A DNA stretch of 64,000 nucleotides from Denitratisoma oestradiolicum (lineage in GTDB: Bacteria; Pseudomonadota; Gammaproteobacteria; Burkholderiales; Rhodocyclaceae). The translations under genes and the position numbers were made by a program. Positions 42,918 to 52,328 of the stretch are shown here, piece after piece. Position 1 is the stretch's first letter; each line of letters starts with the position of its first letter. The notes beneath the pieces were generated by a model that saw nothing but the letters and a program-made list of their open reading frames with translations, was not told the origin of the DNA and did not search any database. The stretch is taken from NCBI RefSeq assembly GCF_902813185.1, contig NZ_LR778301.1:1798001-1862000 (forward strand), in the 5' to 3' direction.

Positions 42918-43814
42918 CTACGATGTAGGCGTCGGAATTGTCTGGTTGCGAACCTTGGACGGGGAACATCGCGCGAGAATGCGCTTCCAGCCATTTCTGG
43001 CGGTTACGGCTTCGGCAAGAATGTCGAGATACTCCGCACCGTCCACGCGTTCATCGTTGGGCAACGGGGTTGCAGCCAATTTGTTCAACAAGTCTTGGCG
43101 ATGTTTTGAATCGCGCCCTAGTTCGAGCAGGCGGCTGTATGCCTCGCAGGCATAGGCAAAGGTTTCGCGCTTCCGATACTCAATCTCGAGCAGCCATTCC
43201 CGATGCCGTGAATGGGGTAGCCCCAGCGTCTCGCGTTTGCAGTTGTGGAAAACATGAGCGGCTTCATGCAGGACGAAATCGTCGAAGGGATTCGCTGCGC
43301 GGAAATAGTCTGTCGAAACGTAGCAGGTCGTTTCGATGCTCAATCCAAGGATCGGTTGAGCCTCAACCGACAGCAATTCAGTTGAGTGACTGGCCAGATA
43401 GAGGTTGGCCAAGTCCCATGCCGTACTGAGCCAAGGCATGTCCCGCAGAACCTCGGCGATATTCCGTGACGTAAGGAATATCACTGAATGTTGAAGCATG
43501 GAAAGGACGATCTCCTGTTCCGTCTTGGGAAAAAGCCCGCTCACCATGCCACTGAATTTCTGGCGCGTGAACTGGAGAAGATCCAGATCGTCCGGAAGCG
43601 TAGTAACAGGGTAATGCTGCGTCCTCGCCAGCACTTCTGCGACCAAAGCTTCGCGCAGGGCCTTGCTTCCGTTTTGTGATCGGTCGAAAAATCCGCTACC
43701 CGGCCAAGCTTCGAACTTCGGATTGTGGTCCCCGCTCTTCAGGTACGTCTCGATTTCCTCCGGCATGCTCGGATGCACTACTGGATGCGTTTGGGTGCTA
43801 TGGCGACGGGACAT
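42918..43814 (-). CDS. Putative zinc metalloprotease-like protein
   Basis: A 298-residue soluble protein. The central DDFVLHEAAHVFHNC contains HExxH (HEAAH), the zincin zinc-binding motif, and a Glu-rich helix (LLEIEYRKRETFAYACEAYSRLLEL) follows with candidate third ligands. There is no signal peptide. It lies upstream of traW on the same strand, with the 27-bp repeat between them. Proteins of this kind are not part of the core F-type machinery; the role is unknown. Confidence 0.6.
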   Translation of the reverse strand: MSRRHSTQTHPVVHPSMPEEIETYLKSGDHNPKFEAWPGSGFFDRSQNGSKALREALVAEVLARTQHYPVTTLPDDLDLLQFTRQKFSGMVSGLFPKTEQEIVLSMLQHSVIFLTSRNIAEVLRDMPWLSTAWDLANLYLASHSTELLSVEAQPILGLSIETTCYVSTDYFRAANPFDDFVLHEAAHVFHNCKRETLGLPHSRHREWLLEIEYRKRETFAYACEAYSRLLELGRDSKHRQDLLNKLAATPLPNDERVDGAEYLDILAEAVTARNGWKRILARCSPSKVRNQTIPTPTS

Positions 43815-44337
43815 GCGACCATCTTACGTCAGGCACAAAACGACAGCGTGTCCAAAGCCGACTTTGACATTGCAGCCGATCAACAGCCGCTTGGTGGGGC
43901 GAGCGGTCAACTAGTACATCAGGCCTCGCTGGCGCAGGAGGTCGGTCACTCGCCTTGACCGAAACCCCTGAGCCATCAGAATACTGTCAATTCCGTCTCA
44001 TCCTTTGAAAAACGGGGCCGCACCTGATGGCGCGAAGCGGATGATAGCTTGACACGCGCGAATCCGCTGAAAAGTAGTGGACCGTTGCTGACTTAGGATC
44101 GATCTAACCGCGTATGGCTTCCTGACTCGTTCTTGGATATCATCCTATGACACGTAACTTCACGACCAGCTTGCTGGCTTTTGCATCAACCTGCTAAATA
44201 GACTTTTGCATTATCGGAGATGGCTGGTTGCACATGACGACTGTTACGCGGGACCATCATAATGGTGCGAGCTTGCATTCCTTCGAGGCACACCTCTGAC
44301 TATTCAATCGACAGGCAACGGACATGAGGACTTGAGT
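43815..44337. other. Intergenic region before the ABC-3C island
   Basis: About 520 bases separating the minus-strand metalloprotease-like gene from the plus-strand defence genes. No supported gene. A TTGACA hexamer at about 44051 has no convincing -10 partner. The change of strand and gene type suggests an insertion boundary here, but no repeats were identified. Confidence 0.4.
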
Positions 44338-45558
44338 ATGGCAGAGGCTCCCGCCGATCAGTACTCCGCAGGCGAGCAAGGTCTGGGATACATCTATCAG
44401 CCTCGCTTCGCGCTGCTCAGGCTCTTGCAGTTGCCAGAGAGCACGTCGGTTTTGATTGAAAAGGACGACGACCTCGACTTCATCGACAAGGACGGCGTCA
44501 AGACGCTGGCCTCCCTCAAGCACAAGGGGGCTGGTGATCGTCTGACAGACCTGTCCACAGACTTCTGGAAGTCGGTCCGAATCTGGCTTGCCCGATACAA
44601 CCGTGACGGGCGCAGCGAGGCCAGTCTTCGCTTCTTCCTGTTTTCGACGGGCACTGTTTCAAATGCCTCGTTCTTACGGCACTTCCTGCTTGAACCACCG
44701 ACAGAAGACGAGACTGTTTCGCTGTCACAGATTGCAGACGATGTTCTTGCCAAGTCCGAATCGAAACTCATCGGTGAAATCGCTGCCGAGTTCCATAAAC
44801 TCAACGACGACGAGAAGAATGACTTTCTCGCGCGCATCGTGATATTTGATGGAGGGCCTCGCATTGAGGATGTGCCTTCAACCATCAAAGATCAGCACAT
44901 GCGCAGCATCCGGCGTGACAACCGCGACGCCATCTTCGAACGCCTCGAAGGTTGGTGGAATGACACCATCGTCAACCTGTTGGTCGGAAAGCGCACAGAT
45001 GCAATCTTCGGCTACGAGATCTCGGACAAGCTCTCCGCGTTTGCTGAGGAATACAAATCAGACAACCTCCCAATCACTTTCAGAGGGAAGACGCCTGCTG
45101 GAGAAATCGATGCAGATAACGATCCACGCCTTTTCGTTGTGCAACTGCGAGAAATTGGTATCGCCTCTAACCGCATCCGCAACGCCATCCTGGACTACTA
45201 CAGGGCGTTCGAACAGCGGTCTTCCTGGGCTCGCGAAAGTCTCTTGATTTCGGGAGAAATGGAAGAGTACGAAGACCGCCTCGTTGATGAATGGAGCCGC
45301 TATCGTGACGTGGTCTTCGAGGAACTCGATGAGGAAAGTGCCGACGCAGTTCTTTTGAAAGCCGGCAAAGCGCTGTATCAATGGGTTGACTTGGAGAGTG
45401 GAAACAACAGCACGCTTCGCATTCGGGAGCGTGTGACCGAGCCCTATGTTGTGCGGGGAGGGTTTCATATTCTAGCGAACAGCCGACCGCTTCCAAGGGT
45501 TTACTGGCACCCTCGTTTCCTCAACCGTGTCGGCCAGTTGTTGGGGGTCGAGGAATGA
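44338..45558 (+). CDS. ABC-three-component system effector-like protein
   Basis: A 406-residue protein matching what I recall of ABC-3C 'three component' proteins: N-terminal GEQGLGYIYQPRFALLRLLQ, then LIEKDDDLDFID and TLASLKHKG, which together look like a restriction-endonuclease-type core (acidic residues then KxK), and LTDLSTDFWKSVRIWLARY. ATG 44338, with AGGA seven bases upstream, is preferred over a TTG at 44332. It overlaps the middle component by 4 bases. Confidence 0.65.
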   Translation: MAEAPADQYSAGEQGLGYIYQPRFALLRLLQLPESTSVLIEKDDDLDFIDKDGVKTLASLKHKGAGDRLTDLSTDFWKSVRIWLARYNRDGRSEASLRFFLFSTGTVSNASFLRHFLLEPPTEDETVSLSQIADDVLAKSESKLIGEIAAEFHKLNDDEKNDFLARIVIFDGGPRIEDVPSTIKDQHMRSIRRDNRDAIFERLEGWWNDTIVNLLVGKRTDAIFGYEISDKLSAFAEEYKSDNLPITFRGKTPAGEIDADNDPRLFVVQLREIGIASNRIRNAILDYYRAFEQRSSWARESLLISGEMEEYEDRLVDEWSRYRDVVFEELDEESADAVLLKAGKALYQWVDLESGNNSTLRIRERVTEPYVVRGGFHILANSRPLPRVYWHPRFLNRVGQLLGVEE

Positions 45559-46043
45559 AAAGATGGGATCAACGACCATTCGAAGTCAAAAATCTTTTCA
45601 ATCCCGCTTTCTGCGGTTTGGTGCTGTTCAGGGCATTGCAAGGCTATGAGGAGGACAACCAGGATGGCATGCCGTTCTCTCTTGCGCTGCTAGTGCTTCC
45701 GCTGTGTTTGCAGAAAGACTCTCGCGAAGTGATCGCGGGTAGTTCTCGCAGCTATCTTCTGAAAACCGTCGAAAAGAATCCTCAGTTGCTGGTTGGTTTC
45801 GCTGACCGCGCCAGCGACATGCTGCCATTTGCGCTCGAAGCTTTCGGCGTGCTGATGGAACGAGGATGCTTTGTCGTATCGCAGGATGGCCGGTTAAAGA
45901 CCGTGCCGAACCGAGTTCGAAAATCCGTGACAGGAACCGCAGAATCCGTCTCCTGCCAGCGCGTCGCGCGCATCGTCGGAAAGGAATTTGCCCGTATCGC
46001 AGACCGCGTGACGGTGTACACAACCTTTGGAATACGCCCATGA
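45555..46043 (+). CDS. ABC-three-component system middle component
   Basis: A 162-residue protein beginning MKRWDQRPFEVKNLFNPAFC, then PFSLALLVLPLCLQKDSRE and helical segments ending TVYTTFGIRP. Such small middle components bridge the effector and the ATPase in ABC-3C clusters. It overlaps both neighbours by ATGA, so the three genes are translationally linked. Confidence 0.65.
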   Translation: MKRWDQRPFEVKNLFNPAFCGLVLFRALQGYEEDNQDGMPFSLALLVLPLCLQKDSREVIAGSSRSYLLKTVEKNPQLLVGFADRASDMLPFALEAFGVLMERGCFVVSQDGRLKTVPNRVRKSVTGTAESVSCQRVARIVGKEFARIADRVTVYTTFGIRP

Positions 46044-48001
46044 AAATCAAGTCGATCCACATCTACAGTTACGACGGCCAGCGCCGAGATCTGCAGTTCA
46101 AGGTGGACGGACTGAACGTAATCACTGGTCGCTCATCCACAGGGAAATCGGCGCTCTCCGAGATCATCGAATACTGTATGGGGCGCTCGACATTCAATGT
46201 TCCGGAGGGAATTATTCGCGACAAGGTGGCGTGGTTCGCTGTGATCTATCAGTTCCCTCAGGAACAGGTGCTAATCGCAAAACCAACGCCAACAGCCGGT
46301 GGTACAAGCTGTAGTACTGCCATGCAGCGAAGGGGGAGTCATCTGACAATCCCTGACTTCAAGGAACTGGTGGGCAACACTGATGACGATGCGGTGGAAG
46401 CACTGCTGTCGCGGCTGCTTGGAATCCCGGAGAACCGTACTGATGTCGCGATAGAACATAGCCGCGAAAGCTATGACGCGAACGTCAAGCACACGTACTA
46501 CTACCTATTCCAGAAGCAAGGAATTGTCGCCAACAAGGATCAACTTTTTTATCGCCAGAATGAAGGGTTTCAGCCACAAGCGATCCGCGACACGCTGCCG
46601 ATTCTCCTTGGTGTTTCTTCTAACGATCGGTACGAACTGGAAGCCAAGCTGCGCGCGGCACAACGAGAGCTGAAACTCAACGCAAAGCTCCTCGAACAGG
46701 CGCGTGACGCCATTGATACATCCCAGCAGAAGGGAATCAGCCTCTTCTCGGAGGCCAAGACGGTTGGCATCATTGCGCCGGAGAATCAACAGGCCGGGGC
46801 GGATGGCGTGATCAACGCCTTGCGTACAGCCCTACAATGGAAGCCGGCCTCGATCCCCAATGATGACGGTCACAGAATATCCCGGCTTGAAGAAGAGATT
46901 AGCCAGCTACGCAAGGACCGGCGCGAGCTCCAATCCAGGGTCGACGCTGCCCGTCAGTTCTCTAAGCGGGCCGGTGGTTTTGAAAGTGAGGCATTGGAGC
47001 AAAAAGATCGACTCGCTTCCATAAAGGCCCTTCCCAAAAACCCTGAAACGGGTGAATGGCAGTGGCCATTCTGCGAAGCGAATCTGGCTCTGGAGTCTCC
47101 TGTCGCAAAAGTGCTTCTCAACGAACTAGCAACACTCGACGAGGAAATGAGCATCGTCGCCGGGCAACGCCCCAAATTGGAGGCATACCTTGCCGAGCAG
47201 GATGACAAGGTGCGCGAGGTCGTAGACGCGATAAAGAGCAAGGAAACGGAGTTGTCTGCAGCGATCGCTGCGAATGAAGTTATCGCGCAAATGGGGACGC
47301 GCAACAATGCGGCGGCACGGGTTGTGGGTCGCATCAGCTTGTTCATGGAGAATCTTGTTCCCAATGCGGAGTTGGTCTCGCGTGAGGCAGAGCACCGTCG
47401 CCTGAAGTTCAAGGTCGAGGAGCTGGAGAAGAAAATCGGCGCAGACGACAGCCACGAAAGACTGACATCGATTCTGAACATCATCTCAGCGCAGGTGTCA
47501 CGGTACATCCAGACCTTCGAGGCGGAGTTCAGCGCCTTCCCTGCACGACTCGACCTAAATCATCTCACCATCGTTTTCGACCGTCCGGATCGTCCGGTTC
47601 CCATGAGCCGAACCGGCGGTGGCGAGAACCACCTGGCCTACCACCTCTCGGCATTGCTGGCACTGCACCTTTTCGCATCGAAGAACAACTGCCCGATTCC
47701 TCAGTTCCTACTCATTGATCAGCCCACCCAAGTCTATTTCCCCTCGGAAAAGATTTACCAAGAAGCGGATGGAACAGTGCAAAAGACGGAGGCAGACGCC
47801 GACCTGGCGGCTGTCCGTCGATTGTTCGAGCTGTTGCTGAATTTCACGAAGAAGGAAGTCCCTGGTTTCCAACTTATCGTGACTGAGCACGCCAATCTTC
47901 GAGACCAGTGGTTCCAAGATGCTTTGGTTGAACCTCCATGGACCAAGCCACCTGCATTGGTGCCGGAAGATTGGCCTTTGATGTCTCGGTCATCCTCATG
48001 A
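46040..48001 (+). CDS. DUF3732-type SMC/ABC-like ATPase of the ABC-3C system
   Basis: A 653-residue ATPase with Walker A ITGRSSTGKSAL (about 28-39), a long coiled-coil middle (about 200-490: SRLEEEISQLRKDRRELQS, FKVEELEKKIG), the ABC signature-like RTGGGENHLAYHLSALLAL and Walker B FLLIDQPTQVYFP, then an H-loop (VTEHANL). It resembles RecF/SMC ATPases that sense DNA. It is third in the ABC-3C operon; the complex is predicted, not proven, to act in phage or plasmid defence. Confidence 0.75.
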   Translation: MKIKSIHIYSYDGQRRDLQFKVDGLNVITGRSSTGKSALSEIIEYCMGRSTFNVPEGIIRDKVAWFAVIYQFPQEQVLIAKPTPTAGGTSCSTAMQRRGSHLTIPDFKELVGNTDDDAVEALLSRLLGIPENRTDVAIEHSRESYDANVKHTYYYLFQKQGIVANKDQLFYRQNEGFQPQAIRDTLPILLGVSSNDRYELEAKLRAAQRELKLNAKLLEQARDAIDTSQQKGISLFSEAKTVGIIAPENQQAGADGVINALRTALQWKPASIPNDDGHRISRLEEEISQLRKDRRELQSRVDAARQFSKRAGGFESEALEQKDRLASIKALPKNPETGEWQWPFCEANLALESPVAKVLLNELATLDEEMSIVAGQRPKLEAYLAEQDDKVREVVDAIKSKETELSAAIAANEVIAQMGTRNNAAARVVGRISLFMENLVPNAELVSREAEHRRLKFKVEELEKKIGADDSHERLTSILNIISAQVSRYIQTFEAEFSAFPARLDLNHLTIVFDRPDRPVPMSRTGGGENHLAYHLSALLALHLFASKNNCPIPQFLLIDQPTQVYFPSEKIYQEADGTVQKTEADADLAAVRRLFELLLNFTKKEVPGFQLIVTEHANLRDQWFQDALVEPPWTKPPALVPEDWPLMSRSSS

Positions 48002-48019
48002 CAAAAGAACGGAAGAACC

Positions 48020-48793
48020 ATGACCAGCAAAATTCCGAACTCAGTCATTGGCGCGGTATCTTCTGTTCTCGCCGAGTATTACTACAGCCATTCAACACTG
48101 AACTCTTTGTTTATGGAGAGTGGGGCGCCGGGATGCGTGCCCGAAGGAAACTGCGAAACGAAATGCAGCAGTTGGCTACGGCGCTGCAACGATGACTCCA
48201 CCGTCGACCCCATGCAAGTGCTCGGCCAGGTCATCCAGAAGTTCATGGACCTGGAGCCCGGCGACTGGAACCAGAAGATTGGCCCCGGGCAAGAGCGCAT
48301 CCGAGCCAGCTTGGCCAAGAACCAGTTGACCTACCAGATGAATGGGTTCATCACCCTGGCAGGAGCGAGTCCGGCTACAAAGTCACTCGCGGATTTTTTC
48401 AAGGCTGGCGACTTTTCGTCTATCGAAGCAGAGTTCGAACGTGCCATCTCGCAAGTTGATCGCGATCCGCATGCCGCGATCACTGCGGCGAGCGCCATCA
48501 TCGAAGCGCTGTGCAAGACGTATATTGAGACGCACGGGCTGGAGATGCCATCGAAGCAGACGATCGGTCCCCTCTGGAAGATCGTGCAACTGCATCTAGG
48601 TCTCAATGTCGATCCTACGTTGCAGGACGATCAGAAGCGAATATTGCAGGGGCTTGCATCGATTGTGGATGGCGTTGGTGCCTATCGCACACACATCGGG
48701 TCAGCACATGGGCGTGGCATCGAGCCACCGAAAATCGTTCCGTCAGAGGCTCGTTTGGCCGTTCATGCATCGCACACCATTGTGATTTTGTGA
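48020..48793 (+). CDS. Abortive-infection (Abi-C) family protein
   Basis: A 257-residue protein. The N-terminal half is helical with three Cys (CVPEGNCETKC). The C-terminal half matches the Abi-C domain: DPHAAITAASAIIEALCKTY, LWKIVQLHLGL, and the terminal YRTHIGSAHGRG, which is a HEPN-like R-x-H...H site. It lies 18 bases after the ABC-3C ATPase, so it is probably the fourth gene of that defence operon. Likely growth-arrest effector. Confidence 0.75.
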   Translation: MTSKIPNSVIGAVSSVLAEYYYSHSTLNSLFMESGAPGCVPEGNCETKCSSWLRRCNDDSTVDPMQVLGQVIQKFMDLEPGDWNQKIGPGQERIRASLAKNQLTYQMNGFITLAGASPATKSLADFFKAGDFSSIEAEFERAISQVDRDPHAAITAASAIIEALCKTYIETHGLEMPSKQTIGPLWKIVQLHLGLNVDPTLQDDQKRILQGLASIVDGVGAYRTHIGSAHGRGIEPPKIVPSEARLAVHASHTIVIL

Positions 48794-49025
48794 TGGAGCG
48801 CTGGCTCGGCACAACGTCGCTTGCTGAATTAACCGCATGTAGTTCGCAATCGCCGGATCGAAAAGCTGCCTTTCAGAGCCATGTTTGGCCGAGTGAAAGC
48901 TAAGCGCCGCATTACTGACTGACCGAGAATCCTAGCTAGCTGAATGTCGGCAATGGCCGACGAGATAAATGCCACCGATATATGCCGAGCGGCAGTTGAA
49001 AATTGAAGCGAAACCTTGGCAACTG

Positions 49026-51119
49026 TTACTCTCGAATCCGAAAGTAAACCTTCGGTTTTCTGTCCTCTGTCGTGAATCGATCAGGATCAATGCCCTTCAA
49101 GCCAAAAATTTGCGAGCGTGACGCCTTGATGCCGGCCTTCAGCACAGCCTCGGCGTCTCGGACATTGATCAACAGATAGCCGTTTTCGTGATCGGCAGCC
49201 AACGTCCTATCGTTCACCGCTTGACGAAGCACGCCCACGACATCCTCAAGCAGCGCACGTTGGCGGGCAACCATCTTTTCTACGGCACCCTCCTCCTTCG
49301 AGGAAACCAGCGGGAGGACCGGAGGAGTTACCGACAGTAAAGGTTCTATCGCTTCCTTTTCCGCCGTTTCGACTTTCGCTACAGGTTTGGATTCTGACTT
49401 GGGCACCGGTTTCGAAGCTTTTTTGGACGTACTCTTTGCCCTATTGATGTCCATCATTGCCGCTACGACCGGCTGGAGGCGGAGGATCTTCCAAGGGGCT
49501 CCAATACCGACCTGAAGCTCGGCAACTTTTCTGAATGGCGCCATGGGATCGACCACCAGCCAGTTTCTTCGTCCAAGTTCGTCGAGGATCGTCTTGTTCT
49601 CCAGTCCGTACCCCTTGAACGCATCAGGCCACTTCAGACACAGGATTCCTTCCGAATCGACATGAGTGAGCTTGCTACCGTCCCTGCGGCCGTGCTCGAT
49701 ATCCTCTACCAGCGCTTTGAGCGCTTCACCAACCGGGCCATCCAGCTGATCAGGCGGTTGATCAGCGGTCGGTGCAGCCGGTGTGGCCGAAGTGACGATG
49801 GCGGTTGGAACCACTTCGACGGTCGGCACTGTGGGTTTTGTCGGCGCAACAACCGATGCGTTGCTCAACGACTTGGTGGGCGGATCGTCGTTACCAACCA
49901 GCCTTCCAGCTACCGATGCAGGCAGTGAATCCAACAGTGCGCCCGGGTTGTTGAGGCGTATCGCCTTCAGTTGTATGTTGGGAATTTTTTCCGCAAGGAT
50001 GGCCGGAGCGATCAACCAGTAGCGGTTGCCATCGGGCTGCCCGACTTTGAATTCAGCCAGTTTGCGCTCGACCAGCATGTCGAGAATGCTGTTCGGTGTC
50101 CTCGGCAGTCCGGGCATTTTTTCCTGGTTGATGATCGCAGCGATCTCCTCGCCCCCTGCTGGCCAGACCAGGTAGAGATGTCCGTCCATGTGCCATAGCC
50201 TCGATCCCGGTTCGTTGACAATCCAGACCCCGTCCCGAACCAGCCGACGCATGATATCGAGAAGAATCCGCTCAACGGGGATTCCTATTTCGTAGCCAGC
50301 AAAGTTGGCGCCCATGCTCTCGATGTCACGCGTCACGCTGACCTGATCAGATCGTACGATCAGGTTGTGGATCATGTTTTCCTGACTGGGATGGCCACTG
50401 ATCGCTTCCATCATCCAGGTCACCAGATTGGGATCGCCCTGCGATATCCAGCCCAATCCGGTTCTACCGACGATGCGTTCAACCAGCAGCAGCGAGACCG
50501 AGGTGTGGGATGTTCCGCGGTTCTTGCGCCAGCGCAGGAAATAGCGGTCTACCTGATTGCGGACGGCCCAAGCGTAGAGATCTTCACAAAATGGATCCCA
50601 GACTTTCCCTCCATCCTGATTGGTCACCATCAGATCGGTGATGGGCTTACCCAGGTCATGACACAGTGCCGCGAGAAAAACCGCCGAATGCCAGCGCGGT
50701 TCCAGTTCCCGCCGCCGTCGCGGAGTTTGATCGCCCGGCAGAAGTACCCTATCCCCGGACTGTAATGACCACAAGGCAACCTCGATGGCATGCCGGAACA
50801 AGCCCCCGGCGCCACGATGATGGTGAGTCTCGCTGGCCGGCAGCAAATGGGCGTAGGAGGCAAAGCGGCGCAAGGGCCCCAGATAAAATTCCTCATAGAC
50901 ATCTTTCGACGCCAACCCGGACTCTCGAATCTGCCCAATCAGTTCTTGCTGGGTTTCGATCAGCCGATCGGGATGGGATGCCGGCAACCCTTTGACAAAG
51001 GGCGGGTAACGCGGGATTTCATCGTCAGGCAAGGATTTGGCGATGGGCGGTATCTCGATTACTTGCTGCGGCAAAGAAATCTCTCCCTTGCCCATCACTT
51101 TCTTCAGCAAGTGCAACAT
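49026..51119 (-). CDS. traI: MobH-class relaxase TraI
   Basis: A 697-residue relaxase with an N-terminal TraI_2 domain: HHHRGAGGLFRHAIEVALW and LAALCHDLGKPITDL carry the His and HD residues of the MobH family, with SHTSVSLLLVERIV following. The middle is low-complexity (Ala/Thr/Pro, Lys/Ser-rich, about 420-600), and the C-terminal region ends TTEDRKPKVYFRIRE. It nicks at oriT. ATG 51119 is chosen with the conserved LHLLKKVMG start. About 230 bases after its stop to the ABC-3C/Abi island hold nothing recognisable. Confidence 0.9.
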   Translation of the reverse strand: MLHLLKKVMGKGEISLPQQVIEIPPIAKSLPDDEIPRYPPFVKGLPASHPDRLIETQQELIGQIRESGLASKDVYEEFYLGPLRRFASYAHLLPASETHHHRGAGGLFRHAIEVALWSLQSGDRVLLPGDQTPRRRRELEPRWHSAVFLAALCHDLGKPITDLMVTNQDGGKVWDPFCEDLYAWAVRNQVDRYFLRWRKNRGTSHTSVSLLLVERIVGRTGLGWISQGDPNLVTWMMEAISGHPSQENMIHNLIVRSDQVSVTRDIESMGANFAGYEIGIPVERILLDIMRRLVRDGVWIVNEPGSRLWHMDGHLYLVWPAGGEEIAAIINQEKMPGLPRTPNSILDMLVERKLAEFKVGQPDGNRYWLIAPAILAEKIPNIQLKAIRLNNPGALLDSLPASVAGRLVGNDDPPTKSLSNASVVAPTKPTVPTVEVVPTAIVTSATPAAPTADQPPDQLDGPVGEALKALVEDIEHGRRDGSKLTHVDSEGILCLKWPDAFKGYGLENKTILDELGRRNWLVVDPMAPFRKVAELQVGIGAPWKILRLQPVVAAMMDINRAKSTSKKASKPVPKSESKPVAKVETAEKEAIEPLLSVTPPVLPLVSSKEEGAVEKMVARQRALLEDVVGVLRQAVNDRTLAADHENGYLLINVRDAEAVLKAGIKASRSQIFGLKGIDPDRFTTEDRKPKVYFRIRE

Positions 51120-51183
51120 GCGAGTTTCCTTGCGGAGACGTTGACGGCACACCCGCAAAATTCGAGCGGCATCTTTATTCCGC

Positions 51184-51666
51184 TCATATCAGCCGAAACG
51201 CACGGCCGATAATTTGATTGCGTTTTACCCATCCCGTCAGTTGGTAGCGGGAATCGAGACTGTCGGGGTGCCCGCCCGCGACGTAATAGCTGCCTTCCGG
51301 AATCACCCCCACGGGTCCTGGAATCAGCGGTTCGCCAGTTCTTGCCCGTTCCTTGGCTTGCCCCACCGCCCGGCCATCCACGTAGAAATCCCGTCCTTGC
51401 GTCGTCACGCGCGATCCAGGCAGGCCAACTAGGCGCTTAACGAAGATGCTTCCTTTCGGATACGGCCAGTTTCGCTCCCACCGAAAAGCCACGAACTCAC
51501 CACTATCGGGGAAGGTGTCCTTGCAGATGACAAATACCGTTCCCGGCAGGCTTTCCGTCAGGTTGAAAGCGAGCATGTAGCTTCCGCTCACCGCCAGGTA
51601 GGCGGCCATCAGCCAGAGGATGAGCGGAAATCGGATTTCTTGCCATGTCGAGTATCGGGATCGCAT
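51184..51666 (-). CDS. traF: TraF-type conjugative signal peptidase (S26)
   Basis: A 160-residue signal-peptidase-like protein with one membrane helix (FPLILWLMAAYLAVSGSYM). The catalytic Ser lies in LTESLPGTVF and the catalytic Lys in FVKRLVGLPG; the GHPDSLDSRY box near the C-terminus fits S26 family C proteins (TraF/LepB type) that process pilin in conjugation. It precedes traI on the same strand, with the 27-bp repeat 39 bases upstream. Confidence 0.9.
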   Translation of the reverse strand: MRSRYSTWQEIRFPLILWLMAAYLAVSGSYMLAFNLTESLPGTVFVICKDTFPDSGEFVAFRWERNWPYPKGSIFVKRLVGLPGSRVTTQGRDFYVDGRAVGQAKERARTGEPLIPGPVGVIPEGSYYVAGGHPDSLDSRYQLTGWVKRNQIIGRAFRLI

Positions 51667-51704
51667 GGCCTGACTCTATGGGATAGCCAGCGGTGCCGGT
51701 TTTC

Positions 51705-51731
51705 GAAATGCGCACTTCCTGGCCGCATTTC
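51705..51731. promoter_or_regulatory. 27-bp inverted repeat, copy 3 (upstream of traF-traI)
   Basis: GAAATGCG and CGCATTTC flank CACTTCCTGGC. It lies 39 bases upstream of the traF start, nearly the same distance as copy 2 from traW, as expected for a shared operator controlling transfer genes. Confidence 0.65.
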
Positions 51732-51846
51732 ACCCACGCAAGCAAGAAGAGCCGTCTCAGGATCGGCCTTGACGGCTGACTTTGCCCGTTGCAGTTTCGG
51801 GCGACTGTGAGAAGCTGAAACGAAATACAGCCTTTGGAGACTTTTC

Positions 51847-52290
51847 ATGAGCCTGGCCGCAGCAACCCAGACGAGCAGTTTTTTCGGGTGGATGCCCATC
51901 GTAGCGTGCGTCCTTGCAGGACTCACGCTGTACCGCTGGAACCGGCGGAACAAAACAGTCGCTCATCGTCAGATGGAGCGAATGCTTTCGGATCTGGAGG
52001 CGATCAAACACCAGGTTCTGCTGATCTCGACCGACCTGCCACCATCAAGGGCGGCGATCCGGACGATCGGCTACCTGGAGTCGGTATCCGCAGTCGAGGC
52101 CGCGTCGGATGCTGAATACCAACTCGCCGAATGCGATGCCCTTCTGACTCTGGCCCGAAACGCCTTGGCAAAGGGAGCGAACGCCATCGTCGGCTTGAGG
52201 AAAACCCATGCCCATTACGACCAACCGGGATCGCAATGGCGGGTTTCCCGAGTGATCTATTCCGGTACCGCTGTCGTCGTGGTGACGTGA
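51847..52290 (+). CDS. Membrane-anchored YbjQ-like (UPF0145) protein
   Basis: A 147-residue protein with an N-terminal membrane helix (FGWMPIVACVLAGLTLYRW), a short coiled linker (VAHRQMERMLSDLEAIKHQV), and a C-terminal module with the YbjQ-type signature ALAKGANAIVGLRK and VSRVIYSGTAVVVVT. Function unknown. It sits between traF and the mer module. Confidence 0.6.
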   Translation: MSLAAATQTSSFFGWMPIVACVLAGLTLYRWNRRNKTVAHRQMERMLSDLEAIKHQVLLISTDLPPSRAAIRTIGYLESVSAVEAASDAEYQLAECDALLTLARNALAKGANAIVGLRKTHAHYDQPGSQWRVSRVIYSGTAVVVVT

Positions 52291-52292
52291 AA

Positions 52293-52328
52293 GGGGGAGC
52301 CTCAGAAAATAAAATAAAGCACGCTAAG
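52293..52328. repeat. Tn21-family terminal inverted repeat at the mer end
   Basis: GGGGGAGCCTCAGAAAAT, continuing AAAATAAAGCACGCTAAG, matches the 38-bp Tn21 terminal repeat except for the first bases and a two-base deletion (36 bases here). It overlaps the merR stop, as in Tn21. It marks the left limit of the transposon-derived mercury module; no partner repeat is seen at the other end. Confidence 0.8.

Noticed and set aside
43725..43958. Short plus-strand frame at the start of the metalloprotease-like gene
   Set aside because: Lies mostly antisense to a better-supported gene and has no ribosome site or recognisable sequence.
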